Below are positions 8,775 through 18,514 of a stretch of 64,000 bases of DNA, piece after piece. The notes below the pieces were generated by a model. It worked only from the letters and a program-made list of their open reading frames with translations. It had not been told where the DNA came from and made no database searches. The position numbers were made by a program, and so were the translations under genes. The DNA is taken from positions 248,001 through 312,000 of the forward strand of contig NZ_NMZM01000003.1 in the NCBI RefSeq assembly GCF_002751875.1, read 5' to 3'. The DNA comes from Oceaniglobus indicus (GTDB lineage Bacteria > Pseudomonadota > Alphaproteobacteria > Rhodobacterales > Rhodobacteraceae). How positions within the stretch are numbered: the stretch's first letter is position 1; every line of letters begins with the position of its first letter.

Positions 8775-9370
8775 CCCATGGTCACGCCGGCCGCGGCCAT
8801 CTCCGCCTCGGCCGCGGCCAGCGAACCGTCAAGATCGATGGCGCGGCACAGATCGCGCCGCACCGTCACGTCGAAGCCCAGGCGCGCCGCATCCACCGCC
8901 GAATAATTCACGCAGAAATCCAGCGCCAATCCCACCAGCGTCAGCCGCCCGATCCCCCGGTTGCGCAGATACCCCTCCAAACCCGTGGGGGTCGTGTGAT
9001 CGTTCTCGAAAAATGCCGAATAGCTGTCGATCGCCGGATTGAACCCCTTGCGGATGATCAGATCGCCATCAACCCGCAAATCGGGGTGAAACGCCGCGCC
9101 GTTGCTGCCCTGGACACAATGATCGGGCCATAGCACCTGCGCCCCATAGGGCATGTCGATCATCGCCATCGGCGCACGACCCGGATGGGACGAGGCGAAC
9201 GACGAATGGCCCGCCGGATGCCAGTCCTGGCTCAGGATCACGGCATCGAACCCGTCCATCAGCGCGTTGATCCCCGGCACGATGTCATCGCCACCGGCCA
9301 CGGCCAGCGCGCCACCGGGGCAGAAATCGTTCTGGACATCGATGACAAGAAGGGCGGAAAGGTCTGGCAC
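8771..9370 (-). CDS. pncA: Nicotinamidase
   Basis: 199 residues. Deamidates nicotinamide to nicotinate, feeding PncB. Seen: [14 protein letters not shown] with the catalytic Asp near residue 13, [12 protein letters not shown] (metal-binding Asp/His near 49-54), [16 protein letters not shown] with the catalytic Lys near 107, and [13 protein letters not shown] with the nucleophilic Cys near 150. All key residues are present and the length is normal. It ends in a 4-nt convergent overlap with the RgpF-like gene. Confidence 0.95.
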   Translation of the reverse strand: MPDLSALLVIDVQNDFCPGGALAVAGGDDIVPGINALMDGFDAVILSQDWHPAGHSSFASSHPGRAPMAMIDMPYGAQVLWPDHCVQGSNGAAFHPDLRVDGDLIIRKGFNPAIDSYSAFFENDHTTPTGLEGYLRNRGIGRLTLVGLALDFCVNYSAVDAARLGFDVTVRRDLCRAIDLDGSLAAAEAEMAAAGVTMG

Positions 9371-9470
9371 GGCGGTCTCCTGCTCTGGGATGGGGGCATC
9401 CTACACGGGCGTCGCACAAACGAAAGCCCGCGATCTTGCGGGCCTGCCGCCAAAGGCGTATTCCGCCCCC

Positions 9471-10373
9471 ATGTTCACCGTTGCCGCCCTCTATCGCTTC
9501 ACCCGCCTCGATGCGCCCGCCAGCCTGCGCGCGCCGCTGGCCGACGTCTGCAACGCCCACGGCGTCAAGGGCATCCTGCTGCTGGCGCCCGAGGGCATCA
9601 ACGGCACCATCGGCGGCACCCGGGCTGGCATCGACGCGGTGCTGGCGCATATCCGCACCCTGCCCGGCTGCGCCGATCTGGACTGGAAGGAAAGCACCGC
9701 CGCCGACATGCCGTTCCTGCGCATGAAGGTCCGCCTGAAGCGCGAGATCGTGACCATGGGCCAGCCCGACATCGACCCGGTGAACGCCACCGGAACCCAC
9801 GTGGATGCCGCCGACTGGAACGCCCTGATCGACGCGCCCGACGTGGTGGTGATCGACACGCGCAATGCCTATGAAACGGCCATCGGCACGTTCCAGGGCG
9901 CCATCGACCCGGCCACCGAAAGCTTTGGCAGTTTCCCCGCCTGGTGGCAGGCCAACAGCGACCGCCTGCAGGGCAAGCGGATCGCCATGTTCTGCACCGG
10001 CGGCATCCGCTGCGAGAAATCTACCGCCTACCTGCGCGCCCAGGGCGTGCCCGAGGTGTTTCACCTGAAGGGCGGCATCCTGAAATACCTTGAAACCGTG
10101 CCCGAAAGCGAAAGCCGCTGGCAGGGCGAGTGCTTCGTCTTCGACCAGCGGGTCGCGGTCAAACACGGGCTGCAACAGGGCGATCACACGCTGTGCCACG
10201 GCTGCCGTCATCCGGTGTCGCCGGCAGAGCGCGAACACCCGGCGTACGAGCCCGGCGTCGCCTGCCCCCATTGCGCCGATACCCTCACCCAGACCGACCG
10301 CGCGCGGTTCCGCGAACGTCAACGCCAGATCGAACTGGCCCGCGCCCGCGGCGAACGCCACCTGGGCAGCTGA
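9471..10373 (+). CDS. trhO: tRNA uridine(34) hydroxylase, rhodanese-like
   Basis: 300 residues of the TrhO (YceA) family, which hydroxylates U34 of certain tRNAs with O2 as part of wobble modification (family knowledge). Seen: N-terminal acylphosphatase-like domain ([16 protein letters not shown] near 37-52), a central rhodanese domain ([23 protein letters not shown] near 125-147) with active-site loop [11 protein letters not shown] near 177, and a C-terminal Cys cluster (CHGC and CPHC) that probably binds zinc. The start is assigned from family length; no good SD is visible before ATG 9471. Confidence 0.92.
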   Translation: MFTVAALYRFTRLDAPASLRAPLADVCNAHGVKGILLLAPEGINGTIGGTRAGIDAVLAHIRTLPGCADLDWKESTAADMPFLRMKVRLKREIVTMGQPDIDPVNATGTHVDAADWNALIDAPDVVVIDTRNAYETAIGTFQGAIDPATESFGSFPAWWQANSDRLQGKRIAMFCTGGIRCEKSTAYLRAQGVPEVFHLKGGILKYLETVPESESRWQGECFVFDQRVAVKHGLQQGDHTLCHGCRHPVSPAEREHPAYEPGVACPHCADTLTQTDRARFRERQRQIELARARGERHLGS

Positions 10374-10404
10374 CACCGCCGCGCGGCGTCACACGACATC
10401 GCGG

Positions 10405-10426
10405 CTTTTTCTTGCCGAAAATACTC
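10405..10426 (+). repeat. Copy of intergenic AATACTC repeat
   Basis: CTTTTTCTTGCCGAAAATACTCG in the convergent gap between trhO and the phosphoesterase gene. It shares the CTTnnTGnCGAAAATACTC core with the copies at 14216, 26935 and 42812. Confidence 0.5.
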
Positions 10427-10457
10427 GAAATCCCGCCCGCGCGCCGAAATCCGACGC

Positions 10458-11192
10458 TCAGGGGCGCAAGGCCACCCGTCCCGAATCGGTCAGCACGAAA
10501 CATGACCGGCCCTCGAACACCGCAGCCGTCAGGGGCCGTCCGTATCCCGCTCCCGTATCCAGATCGACGCGGTTGCCGAAGTGCTCGGGCGCGTCCAGCG
10601 CGGTGTGGCCATGCACCACAAGACGTCCGTGGTCGGTGGAATCGTCCAGGAAACCCTGGCGGATCCAGACCAGATCATCCTCGACCTGCCGTGCCAACGG
10701 CACACCGGGCCGGATCCCGGCGTGGACAAGGATCAGCTCATCGGTCGTATGCATCAGCGGCAGATCGGCGATGAACGCGCGGTGCGACGCCGGCACCGAC
10801 TCCAATGCCTCGGCATGGACGTCCTCCAGCGGACGCCGCTCGGGGCTGTCCACGCCATAGGATCGCACGGTCTCGGCCCCGCCCAATCGCGTATCGAACC
10901 ATGGCAGGTCCGAACGCAGCCCCGGATCGCGGTAAGCGGGATCGTTCAGGAACTCCTGAAACATCCGGTCGTGGTTGCCTTTCAGCACGATCCAGGGCTG
11001 TCCGTCGGCGATCCCGTCGATCAGCAGGTCCAGAACGCCCCGGCTGTCCGGCCCGCGGTCGGTCAGATCGCCCAGATGCACGATCGGTGCGTCATGCGCG
11101 CCGGACCGGGCCCGGTCGGCGGCGATCCGGTCGTGGGCCGCCTCCAACATCGCACGTTGGCCATGAATGTCGCCAATGGCATAGATCGTCAT
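10458..11192 (-). CDS. Serine/threonine-type metallophosphoesterase
   Basis: 244 residues of the calcineurin-like phosphoesterase fold. Seen from the N-terminus: YAIGDIHGQRAML (metal site 1, Asp-x-His), IVHLGDLTDRGPDSRG (GDxxDRG), VLKGNHDRM (GNHD), then ILVHAGIRPGVPL and LVVHGHTALD for the last two metal-binding His. This is the PrpE/ApaH-like group; protein phosphatase or diadenosine tetraphosphate hydrolase activity are both possible and the sequence does not decide. ATG 11192 follows GGAGGG. It lies directly downstream of serA on the same strand (54 bp). Confidence 0.88.
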   Translation of the reverse strand: MTIYAIGDIHGQRAMLEAAHDRIAADRARSGAHDAPIVHLGDLTDRGPDSRGVLDLLIDGIADGQPWIVLKGNHDRMFQEFLNDPAYRDPGLRSDLPWFDTRLGGAETVRSYGVDSPERRPLEDVHAEALESVPASHRAFIADLPLMHTTDELILVHAGIRPGVPLARQVEDDLVWIRQGFLDDSTDHGRLVVHGHTALDAPEHFGNRVDLDTGAGYGRPLTAAVFEGRSCFVLTDSGRVALRP

Positions 11193-11246
11193 CGCACCCT
11201 CCGTAAACACAGATCGGGGCGCCCGCACCGGACGCCCCGTCAACCC

Positions 11247-12842
11247 TCACCCCATGACGAACTGCAAGGGGCGGATCGCCTTGAACAATCCTGTCGCGGC
11301 CAGTTTGTCCAGCACTGCCTGCGGCGGCTGGTCATCCAGATACAGCAGCGCGATGGCATCCTTGCCGCGGGTTGACCGGCCGAGGGTGAAATTGGCGATG
11401 TTCACGCCGTTCTCGCCCATGGTCTGGCCCAGCGCGCCGATGATGCCGGGCTGGTCGTGGTTCGTGGTGTACAGCATGTGTTCGCCGATCTCGGCATCGA
11501 TGGTGATGCCCTTGATCTGGATGAACCGCGGCTTGCCGTCGGAAAACACCGTGCCCGCGATGGAGCGTTCGCGCGTCGCGGTCTTGACCGTCAGCTTGAC
11601 ATAGCCGTCGAAGACGCCGGTCTTCTCCTGCGTGGTGGTCGAGATTTCGACACCGCGCTCCTTGGCCATCACCGGGGCCGAAACCATGTTCACGTCGGGG
11701 TTCGACGCCTGCATCACCCCGGCCATGACGGCGGCGTTCAGCGCGGCCGTGTTCATCTCGGACACCACGCCGTTATAGAGGATGTTCACCGCCTCGATGG
11801 GCTCATCGGTCATCTGGCCCACGAAGCTGCCCAGGTGCCCGGCCAGCTTCAGCCACGGCCCCATCACCTTGGCCTCCTCCGCCGTCACCGACGGCATGTT
11901 CAACGCGTTGCTCACCGCGCCGCTCAGCAGGTAATCCGACATCTGCTCGGCCACCTGCAACGCCACGTTCTCCTGCGCCTCGGTTGTCGCGGCGCCCAGG
12001 TGCGGCGTGACGACCACGCCCGGCAGGTTGAACAGCGGCGAGTCCGTCGCCGGTTCCTCGGCGAAGACGTCGAAACCCGCACCGGCCACATGGCCCGACC
12101 GGATCGCATCGGCCAGCGCGGCCTCGTCCACCAGGCCGCCGCGCGCGCAGTTGATGACGCGCACGCCCGGCTTCAGCTTGGCGATGTTCTTCGCCGACAG
12201 GATGTTGCGGGTCTTGTCGGTCAGCGGCACGTGGAAGGTGATGAAATCCGACTTGGCCAGCAGTTCGTCCAGATCGACCTTGCGCACGCCCAGTTGCACC
12301 GCCCGCTCCTCGCTCAGGAACGGATCATAGGCGATGACCTTCATCCGCAGGCCCAGCGCCCGGTCGATCACGATGGATCCGATGTTGCCGGCACCGATCA
12401 CGCCCAGCGTCTTGGTGGTCAGCTCGACCCCCATGAAGCGCGACTTTTCCCACTTGCCGGCATGGGTGCTGGCGTTCGCCTCGGGGATCTGACGGGCCAC
12501 GGCCATCATCAGGCTGATGGCATGTTCGGCGGTGGTGATCGAGTTGCCGAACGGCGTGTTCATCACGATCACGCCCTTTTTCGAGGCGGCCGGAATCTCG
12601 ACGTTGTCGACCCCGATCCCGGCGCGGCCGATCACCTTGAGGTTGGTGGCGGCCTCCAGAACCTTGGCCGTCACCTTGGTGGCGCTGCGGATGGCAAGAC
12701 CGTCGTATTCGCCGATCACGGACAACAGCTTGTCCTTGTCCTTGCCGATGGACGGATCGAAGGTGACGTCGATGCCGCGATCGCGAAAGATCTGCACGGC
12801 GGTTTCGGACAGCTTGTCGCTGACGAGGACTTTGGGGGCCAT
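11247..12842 (-). CDS. serA: D-3-phosphoglycerate dehydrogenase
   Basis: 531 residues, the long form with intervening and ACT domains. Oxidises 3-phosphoglycerate with NAD+, first step of serine synthesis. Seen: split substrate-binding domain, [17 protein letters not shown] nucleotide site near 146, [16 protein letters not shown] with the catalytic-Arg region near 235, [14 protein letters not shown] with the catalytic His near 283, then an allosteric substrate-binding domain and a C-terminal ACT domain ([20 protein letters not shown] near 468) through which serine feedback usually acts. ATG 12842 lies 8 nt after AAGGAG; a GTG 9 nt earlier is too close. serC lies 100 bp upstream on the same strand. 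Confidence 0.97.
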   Translation of the reverse strand: MAPKVLVSDKLSETAVQIFRDRGIDVTFDPSIGKDKDKLLSVIGEYDGLAIRSATKVTAKVLEAATNLKVIGRAGIGVDNVEIPAASKKGVIVMNTPFGNSITTAEHAISLMMAVARQIPEANASTHAGKWEKSRFMGVELTTKTLGVIGAGNIGSIVIDRALGLRMKVIAYDPFLSEERAVQLGVRKVDLDELLAKSDFITFHVPLTDKTRNILSAKNIAKLKPGVRVINCARGGLVDEAALADAIRSGHVAGAGFDVFAEEPATDSPLFNLPGVVVTPHLGAATTEAQENVALQVAEQMSDYLLSGAVSNALNMPSVTAEEAKVMGPWLKLAGHLGSFVGQMTDEPIEAVNILYNGVVSEMNTAALNAAVMAGVMQASNPDVNMVSAPVMAKERGVEISTTTQEKTGVFDGYVKLTVKTATRERSIAGTVFSDGKPRFIQIKGITIDAEIGEHMLYTTNHDQPGIIGALGQTMGENGVNIANFTLGRSTRGKDAIALLYLDDQPPQAVLDKLAATGLFKAIRPLQFVMG

Positions 12843-12899
12843 GACTGGCACTCCTTCAGGAAAAAAGGGAAATTCGGAACGGCACCCGGCGGTCGGACA

Positions 12900-12916
12900 C
12901 GGCCCGTTCCGGGCCG
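12900..12916 (-). other. Hairpin in serC-serA gap
   Basis: A perfect 7-bp stem, CGGCCCG and CGGGCCG separated by 3 nt, lies in the 100-bp gap between serC and serA. No T tract follows it in the direction of transcription, so it is more likely an RNA processing or stabilising structure than a terminator. Confidence 0.35.
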
Positions 12917-12942
12917 CGGCGAAGACGCCGGGCGCCCTTTGG

Positions 12943-14085
12943 TCAGGCGGCGGCGCGTTCGGCGTGATACGCCCATTCGATCCAGGGCATCAGCGCGGCA
13001 ACATCGGCGGTTTCGACCGTGCCCCCGCACCAGATCCTGAGCCCCGGAGGCGCATCGCGATAGGCCCCCACATCCAGCGCGACGCCTTCCGCCTCCAGAC
13101 GCTTGGCGACCGCCTTGGCAAAGGCCGCGCCGTCCAGCCCATCGGGCGTGGCAAACGTCAGACAGACCGATGTGTTGCTGCGGTTTTCGGGATCCCTGGC
13201 AAGGAAATCGATCCAGTCGTGCCGGCCGACAAACTCTGCAACCGCGGCGGCGTTGGCATCCGCCCGCGCCATCAGCCCCTTCAACCCGCCGACCGTGCGC
13301 GCCCAATCCAGCGCCAGCAGGTAATCCTCGACGCACAGCATCGACGGCGTGTTGATCGTCTCGCCGCGGAAAATCCCCTCGATCAGCTTGCCGCCCTTCG
13401 TCAGGCGGAAGATCTTGGGCAGCGGCCAGGCGGGGGCATAGGATTCAAGCCGTTCCACCGCACGCGGGCTCAGGATCAGCATGCCGTGCGCCGCCTCGCC
13501 GCCCAGCACCTTCTGCCAGGAGAACGTGGTCACATCCAGCTTGTCCCACGGCAGATCCTGCGCGAACGCGGCGCTGGTCGCATCGCAGAACGTCAGCCCC
13601 TTGCGGTCGGCCGGAATCACATCGCCCGACGCGACCCGCACACCCGAGGTGGTGCCGTTCCAAGTGAAGCACACGTCATTGTCGTAATTCAACGCGGCCA
13701 TGTCGACGATCTCGCCATAGGGCGCCTCGTGCACCGTGGCCTCGATCTTCAACTGCTTGACCACATCCGTGACCCACCCGGCCCCGAAACTTTCCCAGGC
13801 GACCATCTCGACCGGCCGCTCGCCCAGCATCGTCCACATCGCCATCTCGAAGGCACCGGTGTCGGACGCGGGCACGATGCCGATCCGATAGCCCTCCGGC
13901 ACCCCGAGGATCTCGCGCGTGCCGTCGATCGCCGCCACCAGCTTGGCCTTGCCGATCGGCGCACGGTGCGACCGGCCCAGCGGCGCGCCGGACAGGTTGT
14001 TCAGATCGTATACGGGAGGTTTGGCACAGGGGCCGGACGAAAAGCGCGGATTGGCCGGCCGCGTTGCCGGGGTATCGATAGCCAT
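12943..14085 (-). CDS. serC: Phosphoserine aminotransferase
   Basis: 380 residues, class V PLP aminotransferase. Transaminates 3-phosphohydroxypyruvate to phosphoserine, second step of serine synthesis. Seen: N-terminal [22 protein letters not shown] near 150, [12 protein letters not shown] near 177 with the PLP-ring Asp, and [15 protein letters not shown] near 198 with the Schiff-base Lys. ATG 14085 has GAGGA upstream. It precedes serA on the same strand and is divergent from serB, so all three serine genes share this 3.9-kb locus. Confidence 0.96.
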   Translation of the reverse strand: MAIDTPATRPANPRFSSGPCAKPPVYDLNNLSGAPLGRSHRAPIGKAKLVAAIDGTREILGVPEGYRIGIVPASDTGAFEMAMWTMLGERPVEMVAWESFGAGWVTDVVKQLKIEATVHEAPYGEIVDMAALNYDNDVCFTWNGTTSGVRVASGDVIPADRKGLTFCDATSAAFAQDLPWDKLDVTTFSWQKVLGGEAAHGMLILSPRAVERLESYAPAWPLPKIFRLTKGGKLIEGIFRGETINTPSMLCVEDYLLALDWARTVGGLKGLMARADANAAAVAEFVGRHDWIDFLARDPENRSNTSVCLTFATPDGLDGAAFAKAVAKRLEAEGVALDVGAYRDAPPGLRIWCGGTVETADVAALMPWIEWAYHAERAAA

Positions 14086-14215
14086 CGGTGGTATCCTCAC
14101 AGATATATGCGCCGCGTTGGGGCGGCGTGTCCCACCTGTCGCAGTATCCCCACATCACGAAGCCGGCAAGACACAAAATGACGCGAATGCGCGCGCCACG
14201 GGGCAGTCGCGCCGG

Positions 14216-14250
14216 CTTCTCATTGACGAAAATACTCCCTGCGGAGCATC
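14216..14250 (+). repeat. Copy of intergenic AATACTCC repeat
   Basis: The 35-bp copy reads CTTCTCATTGACGAAAATAC then TCCCTGCGGAGCATCC, with a short CTCC/GGAG inverted repeat. It sits in the 228-bp divergent gap between serC and serB. The rest of that gap shows no clear promoter. Confidence 0.5.
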
Positions 14251-14313
14251 CACCACTGGCCAACAGGGCCGCCGCATGCTTTTCAGGCGCCGCATCTGAA
14301 GAAGGTCCCGACC

Positions 14314-15192
14314 ATGTTCGCCGTCACCCTGATCACCTCGCCCGCCGCGCCGTCACTCGATCCGGCGCTGGCCGATTCGCTGCGCAACGCCTGGGGCGGC
14401 GGTGATCTGCAATGGCTGGCACCCGATGAGGCGGCGGAGTTTCCCGTGCAACACCGCCCCCCGAACATCGATGCGGTGCGCGAGGATCTGCGGGGCCACG
14501 GTGTCGACATCACGATCCAGCCGGCCGCCGGACGGCGCAAGGCGATCCTGCTGGCCGACATGGATTCGACCATGATCCGCCAGGAATGCATCGACGAACT
14601 GGCCGACGAGGCGGGCGTCGGCGCCCGTGTCGCCGACATCACGGCGCGCGCCATGAACGGCGAGTTGAACTTCGAATCGGCTTTGCGGGCGCGCGTGGCG
14701 TTGTTGAAGGGATTGCCGGAACACGTCATCACCCAGGTTCTGGCGACGCGCATCCACCTGATGCCCGGCGGGCCGGTCCTCTTGGCCACTATGAAGGCGA
14801 ACGGCGCCTATACGGCGCTGGTATCCGGCGGCTTCACGGCATTCACGGCGGCCATTGCCGCGACCCTGGGATTCGATGAACATCGCGCCAACACGTTGAT
14901 CGCAGAGGACGGCGTCCTGACCGGCGAGGTCGGCGAACCGATCCTCGGCAAACAGGCCAAGCTCGACTCGCTGCACCGGATCTGTGCCGCGCGGGGCCTT
15001 GCGCCACGGGATGTGCTGGCGGTCGGCGACGGCGCCAACGATCTGGCGATGCTGAGTGCCGCGGGCGCCGGGGTTGCGCTGCATGCCAAACCGGCCGTGG
15101 CCGCGCAGACAAGGCTGCGGATCGACCACGGCGACCTGACCGCCCTGCTGTATCTGCAAGGCTATGCGCAAAGCGAATTCGTACAGCCCTGA
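14314..15192 (+). CDS. serB: Phosphoserine phosphatase
   Basis: 292 residues, HAD superfamily. Hydrolyses phosphoserine to serine, last step of the pathway. Seen: an N-terminal regulatory region of about 80 residues, then the nucleophile motif ILLADMDSTMIRQE near 82-95 (first Asp phosphorylated), LVSGGFTAFT near 168 (motif II Ser), a conserved Lys (GKQAKLDSL) near 215 and VLAVGDGANDLAML near 237 (motif IV Asp pair). Divergent from serC. Confidence 0.96.
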   Translation: MFAVTLITSPAAPSLDPALADSLRNAWGGGDLQWLAPDEAAEFPVQHRPPNIDAVREDLRGHGVDITIQPAAGRRKAILLADMDSTMIRQECIDELADEAGVGARVADITARAMNGELNFESALRARVALLKGLPEHVITQVLATRIHLMPGGPVLLATMKANGAYTALVSGGFTAFTAAIAATLGFDEHRANTLIAEDGVLTGEVGEPILGKQAKLDSLHRICAARGLAPRDVLAVGDGANDLAMLSAAGAGVALHAKPAVAAQTRLRIDHGDLTALLYLQGYAQSEFVQP

Positions 15193-15237
15193 CGCGCGTG
15201 CGGCGGGTCGGCCCATCAACAAAGAATCCGGCCCCCG

Positions 15238-16203
15238 TCAGCCCCACAATTCGGGTTGCGGCGGATGCACGCCGCGATCGTCAAAACGCAACGGATCTTC
15301 GCGGTCTTCGGACAACAGAAGCGGGCCGTCCAGATCGGTGAACGCGGCCCCCTGCGCCAGCAGGACCGCCGGTGCCATGGCAAGGGACGAGCCGACCATG
15401 CAACCGACCATCACGCCAAAACCGCCCGCGCGAGCGGCATCGCGCAGGGCCAGCGCTTCGGTCAGGCCGCCGGTCTTGTCCAGCTTGATGTTGACCAGGT
15501 CGTATTTCCCCTTCAGGTCGGCCAGGCTGTTGCGATCATGGCAGGATTCATCGGCACAGACCGGCAGCGGCCGAGCGATTTCACCCAGCATCCCGTCTTC
15601 GCCCGCCGGCAACGGTTGTTCCACCAGCTTGACCCCAAGACGCAGCAGATGAGGCGCGAGGTCGGCGTAGACCTCGGCGCTCCAGCCTTCGTTGGCATCG
15701 ACGATGATCGCCGCGTCCGGTGCACCTTCGCGCACCGCTTCGAGGCGGGCCATGTCATCGGGCGTGCCCAGCTTGATCTTCAGGATCGGGCGCTTGGCGT
15801 GTTTCGCCGCCGCCGCCCGCATCCTGTCGGGCGTGTCCAGCGACAGGGTAAAGGCGGTGATTTCGGGCCCCGGCGCAGGCAGGCCCGCCAGCTCCCAAAC
15901 CCTTTTGCCGGTGGATTTCGCCCAATGGTCCCACAGGGCGCAATCGACGGCGTTGCGCGCCGCGCCGGGCGGCAGTGCCGATTGCAGCGCCGCGCGGGTG
16001 ATATCGGGCGAAAGACCTTCTATCTGGGCCGCCACCATCTCCAGCGTCTCGCCATAGCGCGCATAGGGCACGCATTCGCCCCGTCCGTTCACGCCATCGC
16101 GGACCAGATGAGCGGTCAGCACCTTCGCCTCGGTGCGCGATCCGCGCGAGATCGTGAAGACCTCGGCCAGTTGGAAGGTGTCGGCGGTCACTGTCAATGT
16201 CAC
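15238..16203 (-). CDS. dgcA: N-acetyl-D-glutamate racemase (enolase-superfamily dipeptide epimerase type)
   Basis: 321 residues, enolase-superfamily muconate-lactonizing subgroup. Seen: ILKIKLGTPDD near 145 with the K-x-K base pair, IIVDANEGW near 175, VEQPLPAGED near 201, PVCADESCHD near 221 (metal-binding Asp/Glu) and LVNIKLDKTGGL near 245 with the opposite-face Lys. Immediately downstream of dgcN; in marine bacteria DgcN acetylates D-glutamate and DgcA racemises the product (family knowledge). The dipeptide epimerase label (L-Ala-D/L-Glu) is the alternative, but the dgcN neighbour favours D-glutamate catabolism. Confidence 0.87.
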   Translation of the reverse strand: MTLTVTADTFQLAEVFTISRGSRTEAKVLTAHLVRDGVNGRGECVPYARYGETLEMVAAQIEGLSPDITRAALQSALPPGAARNAVDCALWDHWAKSTGKRVWELAGLPAPGPEITAFTLSLDTPDRMRAAAAKHAKRPILKIKLGTPDDMARLEAVREGAPDAAIIVDANEGWSAEVYADLAPHLLRLGVKLVEQPLPAGEDGMLGEIARPLPVCADESCHDRNSLADLKGKYDLVNIKLDKTGGLTEALALRDAARAGGFGVMVGCMVGSSLAMAPAVLLAQGAAFTDLDGPLLLSEDREDPLRFDDRGVHPPQPELWG

Positions 16204-16261
16204 GGCGTGGTCATCCCCTGTGGTTGCAAAGTGGTTTCGGCCAGCATGGCCGATGACGCGC

Positions 16262-17263
16262 TCAGATCGCGTTCAGCGCATCGACCAGGCGCGCGGCCCC
16301 CATGCGATAGGGGTCGACCGTGGGCAGGCCGATCCGCGCCTCGACCTCCTCCAGATACCGTTTCGCCTCATCCTCGCCATAGGCCTTGGTGTTGATCGAC
16401 ACGCCGGTGATCCGCGCCTTCGGATTGGCGATCCGCGCCAGCGGCAGCGCAGTGTCGCGCAGCACCTCAAGCGTCGGAAGGTCGTAGTCGGGCAACCCGC
16501 GCATGTGGGTCCGGCTGGGTTCGTGGCACATCACCATCGCGTCGGGTTGCCCGCCATGGATCAGCGCCATGGTGACGCCGGAAAACGAGACGTGGAACAG
16601 GCTGCCCTGCCCTTCGATATGGTCCCAGTGGTCGGCATCGTTGTCAGGGGTCAGCCATTCGACCGCGCCCGCCATGAAATCGGCGACCACCGCATCCAGA
16701 GGCACGCCGTTGCCGGTGATCAGGATGCCGGTCTGTCCGGTGGGGCGGAACGTCGATTTCAGGCCGCGCGCCCGCATTTCGGCATCCATGGCCAGGCCGG
16801 TATACATCTTGCCGACGGAACAATCGGTGCCGATGGCCAGACACCGCTTGCCCGTGCGCCGTTTCCCGTCGGCGATGGGATAGGTGTCGGTCGGGACACG
16901 CACATCGTGCAGGGTGCGCCCGTTCGCCTGCGCCGCCGCCGCAAGGTCGGGTTCGTGGCGCAACAGGTTGTGCAATCCGGCGGCCACATCGAACCCCATC
17001 TCGATACCCTGTTTCAGAACCGCCTTCCATGCCGGCGAAATCACGCCGCCCCGGTTGGCGACGCCCACGACGATGGTCTTCACTCCGGCTGCCTTCGCCT
17101 GTTCCAGCGTCATGTCCGGCAATCCCATGTCGGCGCCGCACCCCGGCAGGCGGAACTGACCGCGCGCCGCGTCGGGGTTCCAGTCGCGGATGCCCTGCGC
17201 CACCTTCGCGGCCAGATGATCGGGCGCGTCGCCAAGAAACAGCAGATAGGGGGTGTGGATCAC
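16262..17263 (-). CDS. dgcN: D-glutamate N-acetyltransferase DgcN (DUF1611)
   Basis: 333 residues of the DUF1611 family. Seen: N-terminal domain with a Rossmann-like VKTIVVGVANRGG, then a P-loop-like segment LAIGTDCSVGKMYTGLAM near 142-159, STFRPTGQTGILI near 170, DHIEGQGSLFH near 212 and HGGQPDAMVMCHEP near 233. Family knowledge: DgcN transfers acetyl from acetyl-CoA to D-glutamate. GTG 17263 is chosen because AAAGGACG lies just upstream and the protein then has the family length; the earlier in-frame ATG would add 29 unrelated residues. Paired with dgcA 58 bp downstream; divergent from mcl1 over 200 bp. Confidence 0.85.
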   Translation of the reverse strand: MIHTPYLLFLGDAPDHLAAKVAQGIRDWNPDAARGQFRLPGCGADMGLPDMTLEQAKAAGVKTIVVGVANRGGVISPAWKAVLKQGIEMGFDVAAGLHNLLRHEPDLAAAAQANGRTLHDVRVPTDTYPIADGKRRTGKRCLAIGTDCSVGKMYTGLAMDAEMRARGLKSTFRPTGQTGILITGNGVPLDAVVADFMAGAVEWLTPDNDADHWDHIEGQGSLFHVSFSGVTMALIHGGQPDAMVMCHEPSRTHMRGLPDYDLPTLEVLRDTALPLARIANPKARITGVSINTKAYGEDEAKRYLEEVEARIGLPTVDPYRMGAARLVDALNAI

Positions 17264-17440
17264 GTCGGCGTCCTTTCGCGTCGGGTTCGTCGCGGGGAGC
17301 CTAACGGTTTTGACGTTCGTCGGAAGGGGGGAAACGGAAGAAACCGGCAACCGGGGGCCCGGCGGGAAAAAATGCTGCGCGCGCGAAGGCGAAGGGATTG
17401 CAAGCGTGCGCGTAACAACCTAACCACAAAGGACCGCCCG

Positions 17441-17449
17441 ATGAAATAA
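17441..17449 (+). other. Three-codon ORF (ATG AAA TAA) with good SD before mcl1
   Basis: AAAGGA lies 7 nt upstream of ATG AAA TAA, which ends 14 nt before the mcl1 ATG. The SD belongs to this micro-ORF, not to mcl1, whose own start has none nearby. It may tune mcl1 translation by reinitiation, or be a decayed former start. Confidence 0.35.
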
Positions 17450-17463
17450 TATTGCGAGCCGCC

Positions 17464-18426
17464 ATGTCCTTCCGCACCCAACCCGCCCCCATCGCCCGCC
17501 CCAGCCGCTGTCACCTGTTCGGCCCCGGTTCCCGCCCCGCCATCTTCGAGAAGATGGCCGCATCGGCGGCGGATGTTTTGTGCATCGACCTCGAGGATTC
17601 GGTCTCCCCCGCCGACAAGGACAGCGCGCGCGCCAACGTGATCGCGGCGATCAACGACATCGATTGGGGGTCCAAGACGTTGTGCGTGCGGATCAACGGG
17701 CTGGACACCCCGTTCTGGTATCGCGACGTGATCGACATCCTGGAACAAACCGGCGGGCGGCTGGACCTGATGATGATCCCCAAGGTCGGCTGCGCGGCAG
17801 ATGTCTATGCCGTCGACGCGTTGGTGTCGGCGGTGGAAACGGCCAAGGGGCATGACAAGCGCGTCGGACTTGAGGTGATCATCGAAACGGCAGCGGGCAT
17901 CGCCCATGTCGAGGAGATCGCGGCCTCATCCCCCCGATTGCAGAGCATGAGCCTGGGCGCCGCCGATTTCGCCGCGTCCATGGGGATGCAGACCACGGGC
18001 ATCGGCGGCACGCAGGAAAATTACTACATGCACCGGGACGGCGCGAAATACTGGTCCGATCCGTGGCACTGGGCGCAGGCCGCCATCGTCGCGGCGTGCC
18101 GGACCCACGGCGTTCTGCCGCTGGACGGGCCGTTTGGCGATTTCTCCGACGACGACGGGTTCCGCGCGCAGGCGCTGCGCTCGGCCACGCTGGGCATGGT
18201 CGGCAAATGGGCGATCCATCCGAAACAGGTCGCGCTGGCCAACGAGGTGTTCACGCCGTCAGAGGCCGCGGTCGCCGAGGCGCGCGAGATCCTTGCGGCC
18301 ATGGAAAAGGCCCGCGCCGAAGGCCAGGGCGCCGCGGTCTACAAGGGCCGCCTGGTCGATATCGCGTCGATCCGGCAGGCTCAGGTAATCGTGACTCAAT
18401 CCGACATGATCGGCCGCCAGGCATGA
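17464..18426 (+). CDS. mcl1: L-malyl-CoA/beta-methylmalyl-CoA lyase
   Basis: 320 residues, CitE-like TIM barrel. Cleaves beta-methylmalyl-CoA to glyoxylate and propionyl-CoA, and malyl-CoA to acetyl-CoA and glyoxylate, in the ethylmalonyl-CoA pathway. Seen: [33 protein letters not shown] near 39, [15 protein letters not shown] with the conserved Arg near 76, [17 protein letters not shown] near 139 (metal-binding Glu), [12 protein letters not shown] near 165 (Asp) and [10 protein letters not shown] near 246. Near-identical in pattern to Rhodobacter Mcl1. ATG 17464 fits the family N-terminus MSFR; a TTG at 17452 is closer to the SD and would add four residues. Confidence 0.95.
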   Translation: MSFRTQPAPIARPSRCHLFGPGSRPAIFEKMAASAADVLCIDLEDSVSPADKDSARANVIAAINDIDWGSKTLCVRINGLDTPFWYRDVIDILEQTGGRLDLMMIPKVGCAADVYAVDALVSAVETAKGHDKRVGLEVIIETAAGIAHVEEIAASSPRLQSMSLGAADFAASMGMQTTGIGGTQENYYMHRDGAKYWSDPWHWAQAAIVAACRTHGVLPLDGPFGDFSDDDGFRAQALRSATLGMVGKWAIHPKQVALANEVFTPSEAAVAEAREILAAMEKARAEGQGAAVYKGRLVDIASIRQAQVIVTQSDMIGRQA

Positions 18427-18437
18427 CCGGTCGCGCG

Positions 18438-18468
18438 TTGCACTTTGGCGATGGAGACGACATATAAC
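18438..18468 (+). promoter_or_regulatory. Possible accA promoter
   Basis: TTGCAC (18438-18443) and TATAAC (18463-18468) are separated by 19 bp, longer than the usual 16-18. A GGCCAC/GTGGCC inverted repeat follows in the leader. It lies between the mcl1 stop and the accA start. Confidence 0.3.
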
Positions 18469-18514
18469 GGGACAAGGCCACACCGATGACGTGGCCGTGT
18501 CACGGAGGGCGTCG

